Shown: piece after piece, positions 48,018-58,002 of the stretch | How the letters are laid out: each line of letters opens with the position of its first letter | Numbering within the stretch: position 1 is the stretch's first letter | Source: Achromobacter aegrifaciens | GTDB taxonomy: Bacteria; Pseudomonadota; Gammaproteobacteria; Burkholderiales; Burkholderiaceae_B | Assembly (NCBI RefSeq): GCF_902859735.1 | Contig: NZ_CADIJY010000004.1 | Location: forward strand, 372,001 to 436,000 | Direction: 5' to 3' | DNA length: 64,000 bases | The notes under the pieces: generated by a model | The model's input: the letters and a program-made list of their open reading frames with translations, nothing else | What the model was told of the DNA's origin: nothing | The model's database searches: none | Position numbers and translations under genes: made by a program

Positions 48018-50318
48018 TCAGGCCGGCTGGTCCTGCGGACCGGCCGCGTCCCCGTCGGACGTTTCTTCAGTCGAAGCCTCGTCCGCTTCCGAAGCTTCTT
48101 CGGCCACGGTCGCCGCGCCCTTCTTCTTGCGCTCGAATACCGCGGCGAAAAAGCCGTCGGTGCCGTGCACGTCGGGGCGCAGCTGCACGTAGGGGCCGTC
48201 CAGCTTCAGGTTTTCACAGCGCGCGGCCAGGATCTCGGCGGCGTCCAGGCGCTCGAAATCCGGATGGCTGGCGAGGAAACGCTCGGCCTGGACCTCGTTT
48301 TCCTCGGCCAGCAGGCTGCAGGTGGCGTACACCAGGCGGCCGCCCGGGGCGACGCAGCGCGCCGCGCTGTTGAGGATGCGTTCCTGCAGCTGGCCCAGTT
48401 CGGCCAGCGCCTCGGGGTGCTGGCGCCATTTCAGGTCCGGATTGCGGCGCAGGGTGCCAATGCCGCTGCACGGGGCATCGACCAGCACGCGCTGGGCCTT
48501 GCCGGCCAGGCGCTTGACGCGGGCGTCGTTTTCGCTGTCGATGACCACCGGCACCACGTTGGACAGGCCGCTGCGCGCAAAGCGCGGCTTGGCGCGCTGC
48601 AGGCGGGCCGCGGACACGTCGAACGCGTACAGGCGGCCGGTGGAGCGCATCAGCGCGCCCAGCAGCAGTGTCTTGCCGCCCGCGCCGGCGCAGAAATCGA
48701 TGATCATTTCGCCGCGGCGCGGCGCCACCAGCAGCGCCAGCAACTGGCTGCCCTCGTCCTGGACTTCGATGCTGCCGTTCTCGAACTGCGGCCAGCGGTT
48801 GATGGCCGGACGGCCTTCCATGCGGATGCCCCAGGGCGAATAAGGCATGGCGACAGGTTCGTAGCGGCCGGCGCCCTGCTGCAATTCGGCCAGCATGGCG
48901 TCGCGCTCGACCTTCAGCGGGTTGACGCGCAGGTCCAGGCTGGCCTGGCGGTTCAGCGCCTCGATCAGCGTTTCCGGGCTGTCCATGGCGCCCAGGCGTT
49001 CGTCCAGCCAGTCCGGGATGCTGCCGCGCACGGCGCGCGGCAGGGTCGCCAGGTCGATCTGCGACACGCGCTGCAGCCATTCGGCTTCGCCGGCGTCCAT
49101 GCCTTCGGCCAGCGCCTCGGCGCCCAGCGTCGCGGCCAGGCCCAGGATCGCCAGGCGGCGCGAAGCAGGACCGATGCCGCTTTCGCCGAACTGGCGGTAG
49201 CGGCGCAGATGGCGCAGCACGTCGTAGACGGCTTCAGCGACCTCGGAGCGATCGCGCGCGCCCAGATTCGGATGATTGCGCAGCCAGTGCGACAGGGCCG
49301 CGTCGGCCGGATAGGTCCATTGCAGGATTTCGCCCAGGACGCGCTGGACCTGGTCGATGCGGATCGCCGCGTGCGATTGGCGCGGGCGATTGAATTGGGG
49401 TTTGGGCGGGCGGTCCTGGCCGCCGTCGCCGCCGCGCGGGCCGCCATACTGGCCGCGCTCGCCGCCGCGATCATCGCCTCGCGGCGAGCCATAGGACGGA
49501 CGCGAGTCCGCGCGGCCTTCGCGACGATCCGGGCCATAGGAGGCGCGCTCGCCGCCACGGCCTTCGCCACGCGGGGCGTCATAGGACGGACGCGAGTCCG
49601 GACGCCCTTCGCGGCGCTCCGAACCATAGGAAGCGCGCTCGCCGCCACGACCTTCGCCGCGCGGAGCGTCGTAGGACGGACGCTGGCCCGGACGGCCTTC
49701 GCGGCGTTCCGAACCATAGGAAGCGCGCTCGCCGCCACGACCTTCGCCGCGCGGGACGTCGTAGGACGGACGTTGGCCCGGGCGGCCTTCGCGGCGTTCC
49801 GAACCATAGGAAGCGCGTTCGCCGCCACGGCCTTCGCCGCGCGGGGCGTCGTAGGACGGACGTTGGCCCGGACGGCCGTCGCGGCGCTCCGAACCATAGG
49901 AAGCGCGCTCGCCGCCACGGCCTTCGCCGCGCGGGGCGTCGTAGGGCGGACGCTGGCCCGGGCGACCTTCACGGCGCTCGGAACCATAAGAACCGCGCTC
50001 GCCACGGGCCTCGCCGCGCGCCGGATCGAAGGACGGACGCGGGCTCGGTCGACCCTCGCGACGGTCCGAACCGTAGGAACCGCGTTCACCGCCGCGGCCT
50101 TCGCCGCGCGGCGCGTCGTAGGACGGGCGCGGCGTCGGGCGGCCGGCCGAGCGTTCGTCGCGGCTGCCACCGGAGCGCTCGTCGCGGGCGTTGTCGCGTG
50201 CGATCGGGGCGCGCGCCTCGCCCTTGGGGCGCGAGAAGAAGGACCGACCGTCGCGGCCTTCGGACGCGGCCCTGGCGGCGCCAGCCGGACGGGAACGCGG
50301 AGATTGGGGTTTGGTCAT
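48018..50318 (-). CDS. RsmB/NOP2-type rRNA cytosine-C5 methyltransferase with Arg/Gly repeat domain
   Basis: The C-terminal part (from about residue 318) is a NOP2/Sun-type RNA m5C methyltransferase: SAM motif DFCAGAGGKTLLLGAL, and the two cysteines in VDAPCSGIGTLRRNPDLKW and VYATCSLLAEENE. RsmB modifies C967 of 16S rRNA, but the N-terminal NusB-like region of RsmB is only partly evident, so another family member is possible. Residues about 62-300 are a tandem array of 30-residue units rich in Arg, Gly, Ser, Tyr and Asp/Glu (each near RPSYDAPRGEGRGGERASYG). At 766 residues it is some 330 longer than E. coli RsmB (429). The last 45 residues are acidic. Confidence 0.85.
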   Translation of the reverse strand: MTKPQSPRSRPAGAARAASEGRDGRSFFSRPKGEARAPIARDNARDERSGGSRDERSAGRPTPRPSYDAPRGEGRGGERGSYGSDRREGRPSPRPSFDPARGEARGERGSYGSERREGRPGQRPPYDAPRGEGRGGERASYGSERRDGRPGQRPSYDAPRGEGRGGERASYGSERREGRPGQRPSYDVPRGEGRGGERASYGSERREGRPGQRPSYDAPRGEGRGGERASYGSERREGRPDSRPSYDAPRGEGRGGERASYGPDRREGRADSRPSYGSPRGDDRGGERGQYGGPRGGDGGQDRPPKPQFNRPRQSHAAIRIDQVQRVLGEILQWTYPADAALSHWLRNHPNLGARDRSEVAEAVYDVLRHLRRYRQFGESGIGPASRRLAILGLAATLGAEALAEGMDAGEAEWLQRVSQIDLATLPRAVRGSIPDWLDERLGAMDSPETLIEALNRQASLDLRVNPLKVERDAMLAELQQGAGRYEPVAMPYSPWGIRMEGRPAINRWPQFENGSIEVQDEGSQLLALLVAPRRGEMIIDFCAGAGGKTLLLGALMRSTGRLYAFDVSAARLQRAKPRFARSGLSNVVPVVIDSENDARVKRLAGKAQRVLVDAPCSGIGTLRRNPDLKWRQHPEALAELGQLQERILNSAARCVAPGGRLVYATCSLLAEENEVQAERFLASHPDFERLDAAEILAARCENLKLDGPYVQLRPDVHGTDGFFAAVFERKKKGAATVAEEASEADEASTEETSDGDAAGPQDQPA
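49441..50150 (-). repeat. Eight-copy 90-bp coding tandem repeat
   Basis: The block GAACCATAGGA recurs with its flanks at 49441, 49531, 49621, 49711, 49801, 49891 and 49981 (spacing 90 bp) and at 50068 (87 bp, one codon lost). Three central copies are nearly identical, the outer ones more diverged, consistent with unequal exchange at the centre. All copies stay in frame. Confidence 0.93.
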
Positions 50319-50373
50319 GGTGTATTCCAGTGGGGCGGAGGGCTTCCGCCCGAAAAATTCGATTCGGGGCCGC

Positions 50374-51039
50374 TCAGGCGGCCGGCGACCAGGCGAAAAG
50401 GCGATCGGGATCGCCTTGCACGTTGACGCGGTGGTCGCTGGTCAGGGTAACCCGGCCTTCGGCCAGCCAGCGCACCGCCGCCGGGAAAGCCCGGTGTTCG
50501 ACCGCCAGCACGCGCTCGGCCAGGGATTCGGGCGTATCGCCCGCCAGGACCGGCACGCAGCCCTGGGCGATGATGGGACCGTGGTCCAGCACCGGCGTGA
50601 CGAAGTGCACGGTGCAGCCGTGCACGCGCACCCCGGTGGCCAGGGCCTGGGCGTGCGTGTGCAGCCCGGGAAACGCCGGCAGCAGCGACGGGTGGATGTT
50701 CACCAGCCGGCCGGCATAGTGATTGACGAAGCCCGGCGTCAACACGCGCATGAAGCCCGCCAGAATGACGTAATCGGGTTCGTAGCGGTCGATCTCGGCG
50801 GCCAGCGCGGCGTCGAAGGCTTCACGGCTGGCGTAGTCCTTGTGATACAGCGCGCCGGTGGGGATGCCCTGCTGGGCCACCCATTCCAGGCCGGCGGCAT
50901 CGGGCTTGCTGGCGATGACGGCGGCGACTTCGGCCGGCCAGCCTTCATTGCGGCAGGCCTCGGCCAAGGCCTGCATATTGCTGCCGCGTCCCGAAATCAG
51001 GATGACGATGCGGCGCTTGGTGGTAGATATTTCCGGCAA
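50374..51039 (-). CDS. purN: Phosphoribosylglycinamide formyltransferase
   Basis: PurN makes formyl-GAR with 10-formyl-THF in purine synthesis. The protein has ISGRGSNMQAL, VVIASKPDAAGL-like strands, the catalytic Asn-His-Asp set (NIHPSLLPAFPGLHTH, and LDHGPIIAQ). The start is uncertain: a TTG at 51039 gives 221 residues beginning LPEISTTKRRIVIL and has GGAA upstream, while a TTG at 51054 adds five residues. It precedes the methyltransferase gene by 55 bp on the same strand. Confidence 0.93.
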   Translation of the reverse strand: MPEISTTKRRIVILISGRGSNMQALAEACRNEGWPAEVAAVIASKPDAAGLEWVAQQGIPTGALYHKDYASREAFDAALAAEIDRYEPDYVILAGFMRVLTPGFVNHYAGRLVNIHPSLLPAFPGLHTHAQALATGVRVHGCTVHFVTPVLDHGPIIAQGCVPVLAGDTPESLAERVLAVEHRAFPAAVRWLAEGRVTLTSDHRVNVQGDPDRLFAWSPAA

Positions 51040-51164
51040 GATAAGGAATTCCAAGGGAAATCGGGCCCGTCCGCCCTACGCAATCCCGCGCGCGGCGACA
51101 GCCTGGACGCGCGGCAGGTAAGGACAGGAACAAACCCGGAATCCAAAATTGTAAACTCTCGCTC

Positions 51165-52130
51165 GTGAAACCATCGCTGCGCATCTACCGATCCCTGCCC
51201 CCGCCCGACCGGCGCGCCCCTTGCGCGCTGACGATCGGCAATTTCGACGGCGTCCATCGCGGACACCAGGCCATGCTGGCGCGCGTCTGCCAAGTCGCTC
51301 GCGACCGCAACCTGACGCCCGCCGTGATGACCTTCGAGCCGCATCCGCGGGAGTATTTCGCCACCCTGAATCAACGCCCGGAGCTGGCGCCCACCCGTAT
51401 TTCGGGTTTGCGCGACAAGCTGGCGGCGCTGGCGCGTTACGGCATCAGCCAGGTCGTGGTGGAGCGCTTCAACGCCCGCCTGGCCGAAATGTCGGCCAAC
51501 GCCTTCATCGAACAATTGCTGGTCCAGGGCCTGCATGCCAAATGGCTGCTGGTGGGCGAGGACTTCCGCTTCGGCCACAAGCGCAGCGGCGACATCGACC
51601 TGCTGCGCGAGGCCGGCCTGCGCCATGGCTTCGAGGTGCAGACCCTGGCGGACGTGACCGACCAGCAAGGGCACCGGATCTCCAGTTCCGAGGTGCGCAC
51701 CGCGCTGGCGGTGGGCGACCTGGAGCGCGCCCGCCACCTGCTGGGCCACCCGTACCACATCAGCGGCCACGTGATCCACGGCCAGAAGCTGGGCCGCACG
51801 CTGGGCTTTCCCACCATGAATCTGCGGGTGGCCGAGCGCTGCGCCGCGCGCTCGGGCATTTATGTGGTGCAGGTCTACGGCCTGGCCGACCGCCCGCTGC
51901 CAGCGGTGGCCAGCCTGGGCGTGCGCCCCACGGTCGAAGACCGCGGCCGCGTGCTGCTGGAGTCGCACCTGCTCGACGAGACCGTCGACGCTTACGGTAA
52001 ACTCGTACGCGTCGAATTCCTGCAAAAGCTGCGGGACGAAGAAAAATTTCCTGACCTCCCTTCCCTGACTGCCGCCATCGCCGAAGACGCGCGAAACGCG
52101 CGCGCCTATTTTGCCGTTCATGGACTATAA
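51165..52130 (+). CDS. ribF: Bifunctional riboflavin kinase/FAD synthetase
   Basis: RibF makes FMN and then FAD. The 321-residue protein has the N-terminal adenylyltransferase part ([26 protein letters not shown]) and the C-terminal kinase part ([20 protein letters not shown]). GTG at 51165 is the start. It diverges from purN and overlaps ileS by 11 bp, a conserved ribF-ileS-lspA order. Confidence 0.96.
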   Translation: MKPSLRIYRSLPPPDRRAPCALTIGNFDGVHRGHQAMLARVCQVARDRNLTPAVMTFEPHPREYFATLNQRPELAPTRISGLRDKLAALARYGISQVVVERFNARLAEMSANAFIEQLLVQGLHAKWLLVGEDFRFGHKRSGDIDLLREAGLRHGFEVQTLADVTDQQGHRISSSEVRTALAVGDLERARHLLGHPYHISGHVIHGQKLGRTLGFPTMNLRVAERCAARSGIYVVQVYGLADRPLPAVASLGVRPTVEDRGRVLLESHLLDETVDAYGKLVRVEFLQKLRDEEKFPDLPSLTAAIAEDARNARAYFAVHGL

Positions 52131-54981
52131 AAAGACCCTCAACCTGCCCGATACCCCCTTCCCCATGCGGGGCGACCTCGCCAAGCGCGAGCCCGCCTGG
52201 ATTTCGCAGTGGGAAGAAAACCACGTCTACCAGGCGATCCGCGCCGCCAGCCGCGGCCGGCCGCGCTTCGTGCTGCACGACGGCCCGCCCTACGCCAACG
52301 GCGACATCCACATCGGCCACGCGGTCAACAAGATCCTGAAGGACATCATCGTCAAGAGCCGCAACATGGCCGGCTATGACGCGCATTACGTGCCGGGCTG
52401 GGACTGTCACGGCATGCCGATCGAAATCCAGATCGAAAAGAAATACGGCAAGCACCTGCCCGTGGCGGAAGTGCAGTCCAAGGCCCGCGCCTACGCCCTC
52501 GAACAGATCGACCGCCAGCGCAAGGACTTCAAGCGCCTGGGCGTGCTGGGCGAGTGGGATCGTCCCTACATGACGATGAACTTCAGCAATGAAGCCGACG
52601 AAATCCGCGCGCTGGGCCGCATCCTGGACAAGGGCTACGTGTTCCGCGGCCTGAAGCCCGTGAACTGGTGTTTCGACTGCGGCTCGGCCCTGGCCGAAGC
52701 CGAGGTCGAGTACGCCGACCGCGTCGATCCGGCGGTGGACGTGGCCTTCCCGTTCGCCGAGCACGCCAAGCTGGCCAGCGCCTTCGGCCTGGACTCGGTG
52801 GAAGACGGCGCCATCGTCATCTGGACCACCACGCCCTGGACCATCCCGTCCAACCAGGCGCTGAACCTGCATCCCGAAATCGAATACGCGCTGGTGCGCG
52901 TGACGCCGGTTCCCAAGTTCGGTCCGCTCCTGCTGATCGCCAAGGAACGCGTCGAAGCCTGCCTGAAAGCCTGGAACCTGGAAGGCGAAGTGATTGCCAC
53001 GGCCCCGGGCGCGGCGCTGTCGGGCATCGAATTCCGCCACCCGCTGGCGCAGTTCAACGCCGCCTACGACCGCAAGTCGCCCGCCTACCTGGGCGACTAC
53101 GTGACGGCCGACTCCGGCACCGGCGTGGTGCACTCGGCGCCGGCGTACGGCATCGAGGACTTCATCTCGTGCAAGGAGCACGGCATGAAGGACACCGACT
53201 TCATCAGCCCGGTCATGGGCGACGGCAAGTACGTGGACAGCCTGGCGCTGTTCGGCGGCCTGTCCATCTGGGACGCCAACCCCAAGATCGTCGAGGCGCT
53301 GACGGAAGCCGGCGCGCTGATGCACGTGGAAAAGCACAAGCACAGCTACATGCACTGCTGGCGCCACAAGACCCCCATCATCTACCGCGCCACCAGCCAG
53401 TGGTTCGCCGGCATGGACGTGGCCCCCAAGGGCGGCGGCCCGACCCTGCGCGAATCGGCGCTGGCCGGCATCGACGCCACCGCCTTCTATCCGGCCTGGG
53501 GCCGCGCCCGCCTGCACGCCATGATCGCCAACCGCCCCGACTGGACGCTGTCGCGCCAGCGGCAATGGGGCACGCCGATGGCCTTCTTCGTGCACAAGGA
53601 AACCGGCGAACTGCACCCGCGCACCTCTGAATTGCTGGAACAGGTGGCGCAGCGCGTCGAACAAGGCGGCATCGAAGCCTGGCAGACCCTGGATCCGCGC
53701 GAATTGCTGGGCGACGAAGCCGACCAGTACGAAAAGAACCGCGACACGCTGGACGTGTGGTTCGACTCGGGCAGCACGCACGCCACGGTGCTGGGCGGCA
53801 AGGACGGCGACTTCGCCGGCTCGCATGGCGCTGAACTCGCCTGGCCCGCCGACCTGTACCTGGAAGGCTCGGACCAGCACCGCGGCTGGTTCCATTCGTC
53901 GCTGCTGACTGGCTGCATGCTCTACGGCCAACCGCCCTACAAGGCCCTGCTCACGCACGGCTTCGTGGTGGACGGCCAGGGCCGCAAGATGAGCAAGTCG
54001 GTGGGCAACGTGATCGCCCCGCAAAAGGTGTCCGACTCGCTGGGCGCGGAAATCCTGCGCCTGTGGGTGGCGTCCACCGATTACTCGGGTGAACTGTCCA
54101 TCTCGGACGAGATCCTGAAGCGCGTGGTCGAAGGCTACCGCCGCATCCGCAACACGCTGCGCTTCCTGCTGGCCAACCTGGCCGACTTCGACGCGGTGAC
54201 GCAGTCCGTTCCTTATGGCGAACTGTTCGAGATCGACCGCTATGCGCTGGCCATGACGGCGCAGATGCAGGCCGAGGTCCAGGCCAACTACGAACGCTAC
54301 GACTTCCACCCCGCCGTCTCGCGCCTGCAGACGTTCTGCTCGGAAGACCTGGGCGCGTTCTACCTGGACATCCTGAAGGACCGCCTGTACACCTCGGCCG
54401 AGGACAGCCGCGCGCGCCGCTCGGCCCAGACGGCCCTGCTGGACATCACGCAGACGCTGCTCAAGCTGATGGCGCCGATCCTGTCCTTCACCGCTGAAGA
54501 AGCCTGGAAGGAACTGGTCAACTCGGCCTTGAAGAACCAGGCCGACGCCGCCCGCACCACGATCTTCACCGAGGTCTACCACGCGCTGCCCCCGTTCGCC
54601 GATGCCGACGCCTTGTCGGCCAAGTGGGCGCGTCTGCGCGCCATCCGCGCCGAAGTCCAGCGCAAGCTGGAAGAAGTGCGCACGGCCGGCGACATCGGCT
54701 CCTCGCTGCAGGCCGAAGTGGACCTGTACGCCAACGGCGCCGACCAGGAACTGCTGGCCAGCCTGGGCGACGACCTGCGCTTCGTGCTGATCGTCTCGCG
54801 CGCCACGGTGCACGCGGGCGAAGGCGAGACCCGCATCGAGGTCACGCCGTCCACGCACAAGAAGTGCGAGCGCTGCTGGCACTGGCGCCTGGACGTGGGC
54901 CAGGACGCGGATCATCCCGAGATCTGCGGCCGCTGCGTGTCCAACCTGTTCGGCACGGGCGAAGCCCGCGACAAGGCTTGA
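52120..54981 (+). CDS. ileS: Isoleucyl-tRNA synthetase
   Basis: Class I synthetase of 953 residues: HIGH motif at 64-67 ([13 protein letters not shown]), the CP1 editing domain ([12 protein letters not shown]), KMSKS motif ([11 protein letters not shown]) and a C-terminal zinc finger with CERCWHW and CGRC. The ATG at 52120 is inside the ribF end, and gives the usual [10 protein letters not shown] start. Confidence 0.98.
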   Translation: MDYKKTLNLPDTPFPMRGDLAKREPAWISQWEENHVYQAIRAASRGRPRFVLHDGPPYANGDIHIGHAVNKILKDIIVKSRNMAGYDAHYVPGWDCHGMPIEIQIEKKYGKHLPVAEVQSKARAYALEQIDRQRKDFKRLGVLGEWDRPYMTMNFSNEADEIRALGRILDKGYVFRGLKPVNWCFDCGSALAEAEVEYADRVDPAVDVAFPFAEHAKLASAFGLDSVEDGAIVIWTTTPWTIPSNQALNLHPEIEYALVRVTPVPKFGPLLLIAKERVEACLKAWNLEGEVIATAPGAALSGIEFRHPLAQFNAAYDRKSPAYLGDYVTADSGTGVVHSAPAYGIEDFISCKEHGMKDTDFISPVMGDGKYVDSLALFGGLSIWDANPKIVEALTEAGALMHVEKHKHSYMHCWRHKTPIIYRATSQWFAGMDVAPKGGGPTLRESALAGIDATAFYPAWGRARLHAMIANRPDWTLSRQRQWGTPMAFFVHKETGELHPRTSELLEQVAQRVEQGGIEAWQTLDPRELLGDEADQYEKNRDTLDVWFDSGSTHATVLGGKDGDFAGSHGAELAWPADLYLEGSDQHRGWFHSSLLTGCMLYGQPPYKALLTHGFVVDGQGRKMSKSVGNVIAPQKVSDSLGAEILRLWVASTDYSGELSISDEILKRVVEGYRRIRNTLRFLLANLADFDAVTQSVPYGELFEIDRYALAMTAQMQAEVQANYERYDFHPAVSRLQTFCSEDLGAFYLDILKDRLYTSAEDSRARRSAQTALLDITQTLLKLMAPILSFTAEEAWKELVNSALKNQADAARTTIFTEVYHALPPFADADALSAKWARLRAIRAEVQRKLEEVRTAGDIGSSLQAEVDLYANGADQELLASLGDDLRFVLIVSRATVHAGEGETRIEVTPSTHKKCERCWHWRLDVGQDADHPEICGRCVSNLFGTGEARDKA

Positions 54982-54983
54982 GC

Positions 54984-55520
54984 ATGGCCCGCCCCTCCGA
55001 CCCCGGAGTGACGGGCGCCGCCCCCGTCCGCGCCGCGCCGGCGCGCGTGGGCGGCTGGCTGGCCCTGGCATTGCTCATCATCGTGCTGGACCAGTTGACC
55101 AAGGTCTACTTCAACACCTCGTTCCAGTACGGCGAACGCGTCAACGTGCTGCCGGTCTTCGACTTCACGCTGATGTACAACCGCGGCGCCGCCTTCAGTT
55201 TCCTGGCGTCCGAAGAAGGCTGGCAGCGCTGGCTGTTCACCGGCCTGGGCTGCGTGGCGGCGGTGGTCATCACCATCATCCTGCGCCGCACCCATGGCCA
55301 GCCGCGTTTCAGCCTGGCGCTGACCCTGATCCTGGGCGGCGCCATCGGCAACGTCATCGACCGCGTGGTCTATGGCCACGTGGTGGACTTCCTGCTGTTC
55401 TACTGGAACACCTCCTACTTCCCCGCCTTCAACCTGGCGGACGTGGGCATCACCTGCGGCGCCATATTGCTGGTGCTGGATGAACTCCTGCGCGGCCGCA
55501 AGGCCAAGACCCAGGCCTGA
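54984..55520 (+). CDS. lspA: Lipoprotein signal peptidase II
   Basis: LspA cleaves prolipoproteins after diacylglyceryl transfer. The 178-residue protein has four membrane helices and the two catalytic Asp residues in GNVIDRVVYGHVVDF and FNLADVGITCGA. It starts 2 bp after ileS, and depends on ileS expression. Confidence 0.96.
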   Translation: MARPSDPGVTGAAPVRAAPARVGGWLALALLIIVLDQLTKVYFNTSFQYGERVNVLPVFDFTLMYNRGAAFSFLASEEGWQRWLFTGLGCVAAVVITIILRRTHGQPRFSLALTLILGGAIGNVIDRVVYGHVVDFLLFYWNTSYFPAFNLADVGITCGAILLVLDELLRGRKAKTQA

Positions 55521-55685
55521 AGATGGCCCGGCCGGGGCCCGATGCCCCGGCTTTCCCCCGCATTTCCCACGGTTTTTGTCCTGCTTGATGCCCCCTGAAC
55601 GCATCGCGAAAGGCGCAATGCCGCAATGCAGAATAAAATCACTGTCCGTTCCTCGATTACACGGCGCTGAACCGCCGCCTCCCTC

Positions 55686-56885
55686 ATGCTCGACCTCGCC
55701 CGCAAACGCATCGTCCTCGGCCTGACCGGCGGCATCGCCTGCTACAAAATCGCCGAGCTGGTGCGGCGCATGACCGAACAAGGCGCCACCGTCGACGTGG
55801 TCATGACTGAGGCGGCCACGCACTTCATCACGCCGGTCACCATGCAGGCCCTGTCGGGCCGTCCGGTGTTCGTGGATGCCTGGGATGCCCGCGTGCCCAA
55901 CAACATGGCGCACATCGACCTGACGCGCGGCGCGGACGCGGTGCTGATCGCTCCGGCCAGCGCCGACTTCATGGCCAAGCTGGCGCACGGCATGGCCGAC
56001 GACCTGCTGTCCACGCTGTGCCTGGCGCGCGCCTGTCCGCTGCTGGTGGCGCCCGCCATGAACCGCGAGATGTGGGCCAACCCGGCCACGCAGCGCAACG
56101 TCGAACAACTGCGCGCCGACGGCATCAGCGTGCTGGGCCCCTCCGCCGGCGAACAGGCCTGCGGCGAAACGGGCGATGGCCGCATGCTGGAAGCGCATGA
56201 ACTGCTGACCGACCTGATCGCCTTCTTCCAGCCCAAGCTGCTCGCCGGCCGCCACGTGCTGCTGACCGCCGGTCCCACGTCCGAACCCGTGGACCCGGTG
56301 CGCGTGCTGAGCAACCGTTCGTCGGGCAAGACCGGCTACGCGCTGGCTCGCGCCGCCCGCGAGGCCGGCGCCCGCGTCACGCTGATCACCGGCGCCACCT
56401 TCCTGCAGGTGCCGCGCGGCGTCACCGCGCTGTCGGTCACGACCGCGCGCCAGATGCACGACGCCGTGATGGCCAGCGCGGCCGACGCGGACATCTTCAT
56501 CGCGGTGGCCGCGGTGGCCGACTGGCGCGTCAAGAACGTCAGCAACCAGAAGCTGAAGAAGACCAGCGAAGGCGGCGGCGCGCCCGTGATGGAATTCGAA
56601 CCCAATCCGGACATCCTGGCCGAAGTGGCCAAGCTGCCCAACGGCCCCTGGTGCGTCGGCTTCGCCGCCGAAACCGAGAAGCTGGCCGAGCATGCCGAAG
56701 CCAAGCGCACGCGCAAGGGCATTCCGCTGCTCGTGGGCAACCTGGCGCACAAGGTCATGGATGCGGACACCACCGAACTGGTGCTGTTCGACGAGCAAGG
56801 CACCCATCCCCTGCCCGCCGCCGACAAGCTGGACGCCGCGCGGCGACTGATCGCCGAGATCGCGGCCAGAGTGCCAGGCAAATAA
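55686..56885 (+). CDS. coaBC: Phosphopantothenoylcysteine decarboxylase / phosphopantothenate-cysteine ligase
   Basis: The 399-residue protein fuses CoaC (residues 1-190: LGLTGGIACYKIAEL, catalytic His76 in NNMAHID, PAMNREMW and GEQACGETGDGRM) with CoaB (residues 190-399: TAGPTSEPVDPVR, NRSSGKTGYA). It makes 4'-phosphopantetheine from phosphopantothenate and cysteine for coenzyme A. A 165-bp gap separates it from lspA; there is no gene in it. Confidence 0.97.
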   Translation: MLDLARKRIVLGLTGGIACYKIAELVRRMTEQGATVDVVMTEAATHFITPVTMQALSGRPVFVDAWDARVPNNMAHIDLTRGADAVLIAPASADFMAKLAHGMADDLLSTLCLARACPLLVAPAMNREMWANPATQRNVEQLRADGISVLGPSAGEQACGETGDGRMLEAHELLTDLIAFFQPKLLAGRHVLLTAGPTSEPVDPVRVLSNRSSGKTGYALARAAREAGARVTLITGATFLQVPRGVTALSVTTARQMHDAVMASAADADIFIAVAAVADWRVKNVSNQKLKKTSEGGGAPVMEFEPNPDILAEVAKLPNGPWCVGFAAETEKLAEHAEAKRTRKGIPLLVGNLAHKVMDADTTELVLFDEQGTHPLPAADKLDAARRLIAEIAARVPGK

Positions 56886-56922
56886 AAAGAGCAGGCCTCG
56901 CGGCCTGGCCTGGCTGCCGATG

Positions 56923-56947
56923 AACCCCTGTCTGCGGACAGGGGTTT
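56923..56947. terminator. Terminator after coaBC
   Basis: AACCCCTGTC-TGCG-GACAGGGGTT is a perfect 10-bp stem followed by TTTAT. It lies 38 bp after the coaBC stop and before the convergent cation transporter gene, whose transcripts it may also end. Confidence 0.88.
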
Positions 56948-56984
56948 TTATTTGCTTGCGGGCTTGCCGCTCATGCGGCCGTCG

Positions 56985-57878
56985 TCAGTGGATATGCTCC
57001 TGCGAGGAACGATCCTCGCGCTCCATCTGCAGCGTCGTATGGTGCAGGTCGAAATCCGCCTGCAGCCTGTCCTCGATGGCCCGGCGTACCTGTTCGCCGT
57101 CGGCCCCGGCCGCCAGCACCACGTGACCCGTGAGCATGGGATTGCTCTGCGTCACCGCCCACAGGTGTATGTCATGGATGGAAGCCACACCGGCCGTGCC
57201 GGCGATGGCGGCGCGCACGGCCTGCAGGTTCATGCCCGGCGGCACGCCTTCCAGCAGGATATTCACGCACTCGCGCAGCAGCACCCAGGTGCGCGGGAAC
57301 ACCATGAAGCCTATGCCCACCGCCAGCGCCGAATCCACCCAGCGCCAGCCCGTGAACCAGATGAGCACAGCGCCGACGATCACTCCGATCGAGCCCAGCA
57401 TGTCGGCCCATACCTCCAGATAGGCGCCCTTCACGTTCAGGCTTTCGTCCTTGGCGCCTGCCAGCATGCGCATCGAGATCAGGTTGACGATGAGCCCCAC
57501 CACGGCGACGGCCAGCATCCCCAGCGACTGGATCTCCTGCGGCGCCGACAGGCGCTGGTAGGCCTCGTACAGGATGTAGAACGCGACGCCCAACAACACC
57601 AGCGCATTGACCGCCGCCGCCAGTATCTCGAAGCGGGCGTAGCCATAGGTGCGCATCAGGTCCGCCGCCTTGCGACCGGCGCGTATCGCCACCAGCGCCA
57701 GCAGCAAGGCCATGGCGTCGGTCATCATGTGCATGGCATCGGAAATCAATGCCAGGCTGCCTGTGATCAGGCCGCCCGCGATCTCGACCAGCATGAAGCT
57801 GCCGGTCAGGCCCAAGGCGATCCAGAGGCGGGATTCGGGCAAGGCGCGCACGTCGCCGTGCTGATGGCTGTCGCTCAT
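56985..57878 (-). CDS. Cation diffusion facilitator (zinc/cobalt efflux)
   Basis: The 297-residue protein has six membrane helices, with the metal motif SDAMHMMTDA in helix 2 and WADMLGS in helix 5 (the HxxxD pairs typical of Zn transporters), plus a cytoplasmic C-terminal ferredoxin-like domain (IHDIHLWAVT). It resembles CzcD/ZitB. The ATG at 57878 is preferred over the upstream in-frame start, since the N-terminal His stretch (DSHQHG) begins right there. Confidence 0.9.
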   Translation of the reverse strand: MSDSHQHGDVRALPESRLWIALGLTGSFMLVEIAGGLITGSLALISDAMHMMTDAMALLLALVAIRAGRKAADLMRTYGYARFEILAAAVNALVLLGVAFYILYEAYQRLSAPQEIQSLGMLAVAVVGLIVNLISMRMLAGAKDESLNVKGAYLEVWADMLGSIGVIVGAVLIWFTGWRWVDSALAVGIGFMVFPRTWVLLRECVNILLEGVPPGMNLQAVRAAIAGTAGVASIHDIHLWAVTQSNPMLTGHVVLAAGADGEQVRRAIEDRLQADFDLHHTTLQMEREDRSSQEHIH

Positions 57879-57954
57879 GGCTGTCCTGGTCGGGGAAAGG
57901 CACCATGACAAAGCCTGTAGCGGCTTCAGAGTCAAGCGCGGCGGCTTGCGCCAT

Positions 57955-57987
57955 GAAAAAAACCCTCCGTGCCACCGGAGGGTTTTT
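57955..57987. terminator. Bidirectional terminator near the Bug receptor gene
   Basis: ACCCTCCG-TGCCAC-CGGAGGGT is flanked by AAAAAAA on the left and TTTTT on the right. It follows the Bug receptor stop (58003) on the reverse strand. Confidence 0.88.
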
Positions 57988-58002
57988 GTTGGACAACCCG
58001 GC

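Noticed and set aside
48165-50426. Long plus-strand frame (753 codons) across the methyltransferase
   Set aside because: It arises because the GC-rich 90-bp repeat has no stops in several frames; the product is a repetitive Ala/Arg/Thr sequence with no domain.
51760-55071. 1103-codon reverse frame opposite ileS
   Set aside because: Antisense shadow of ileS; no recognisable domain.
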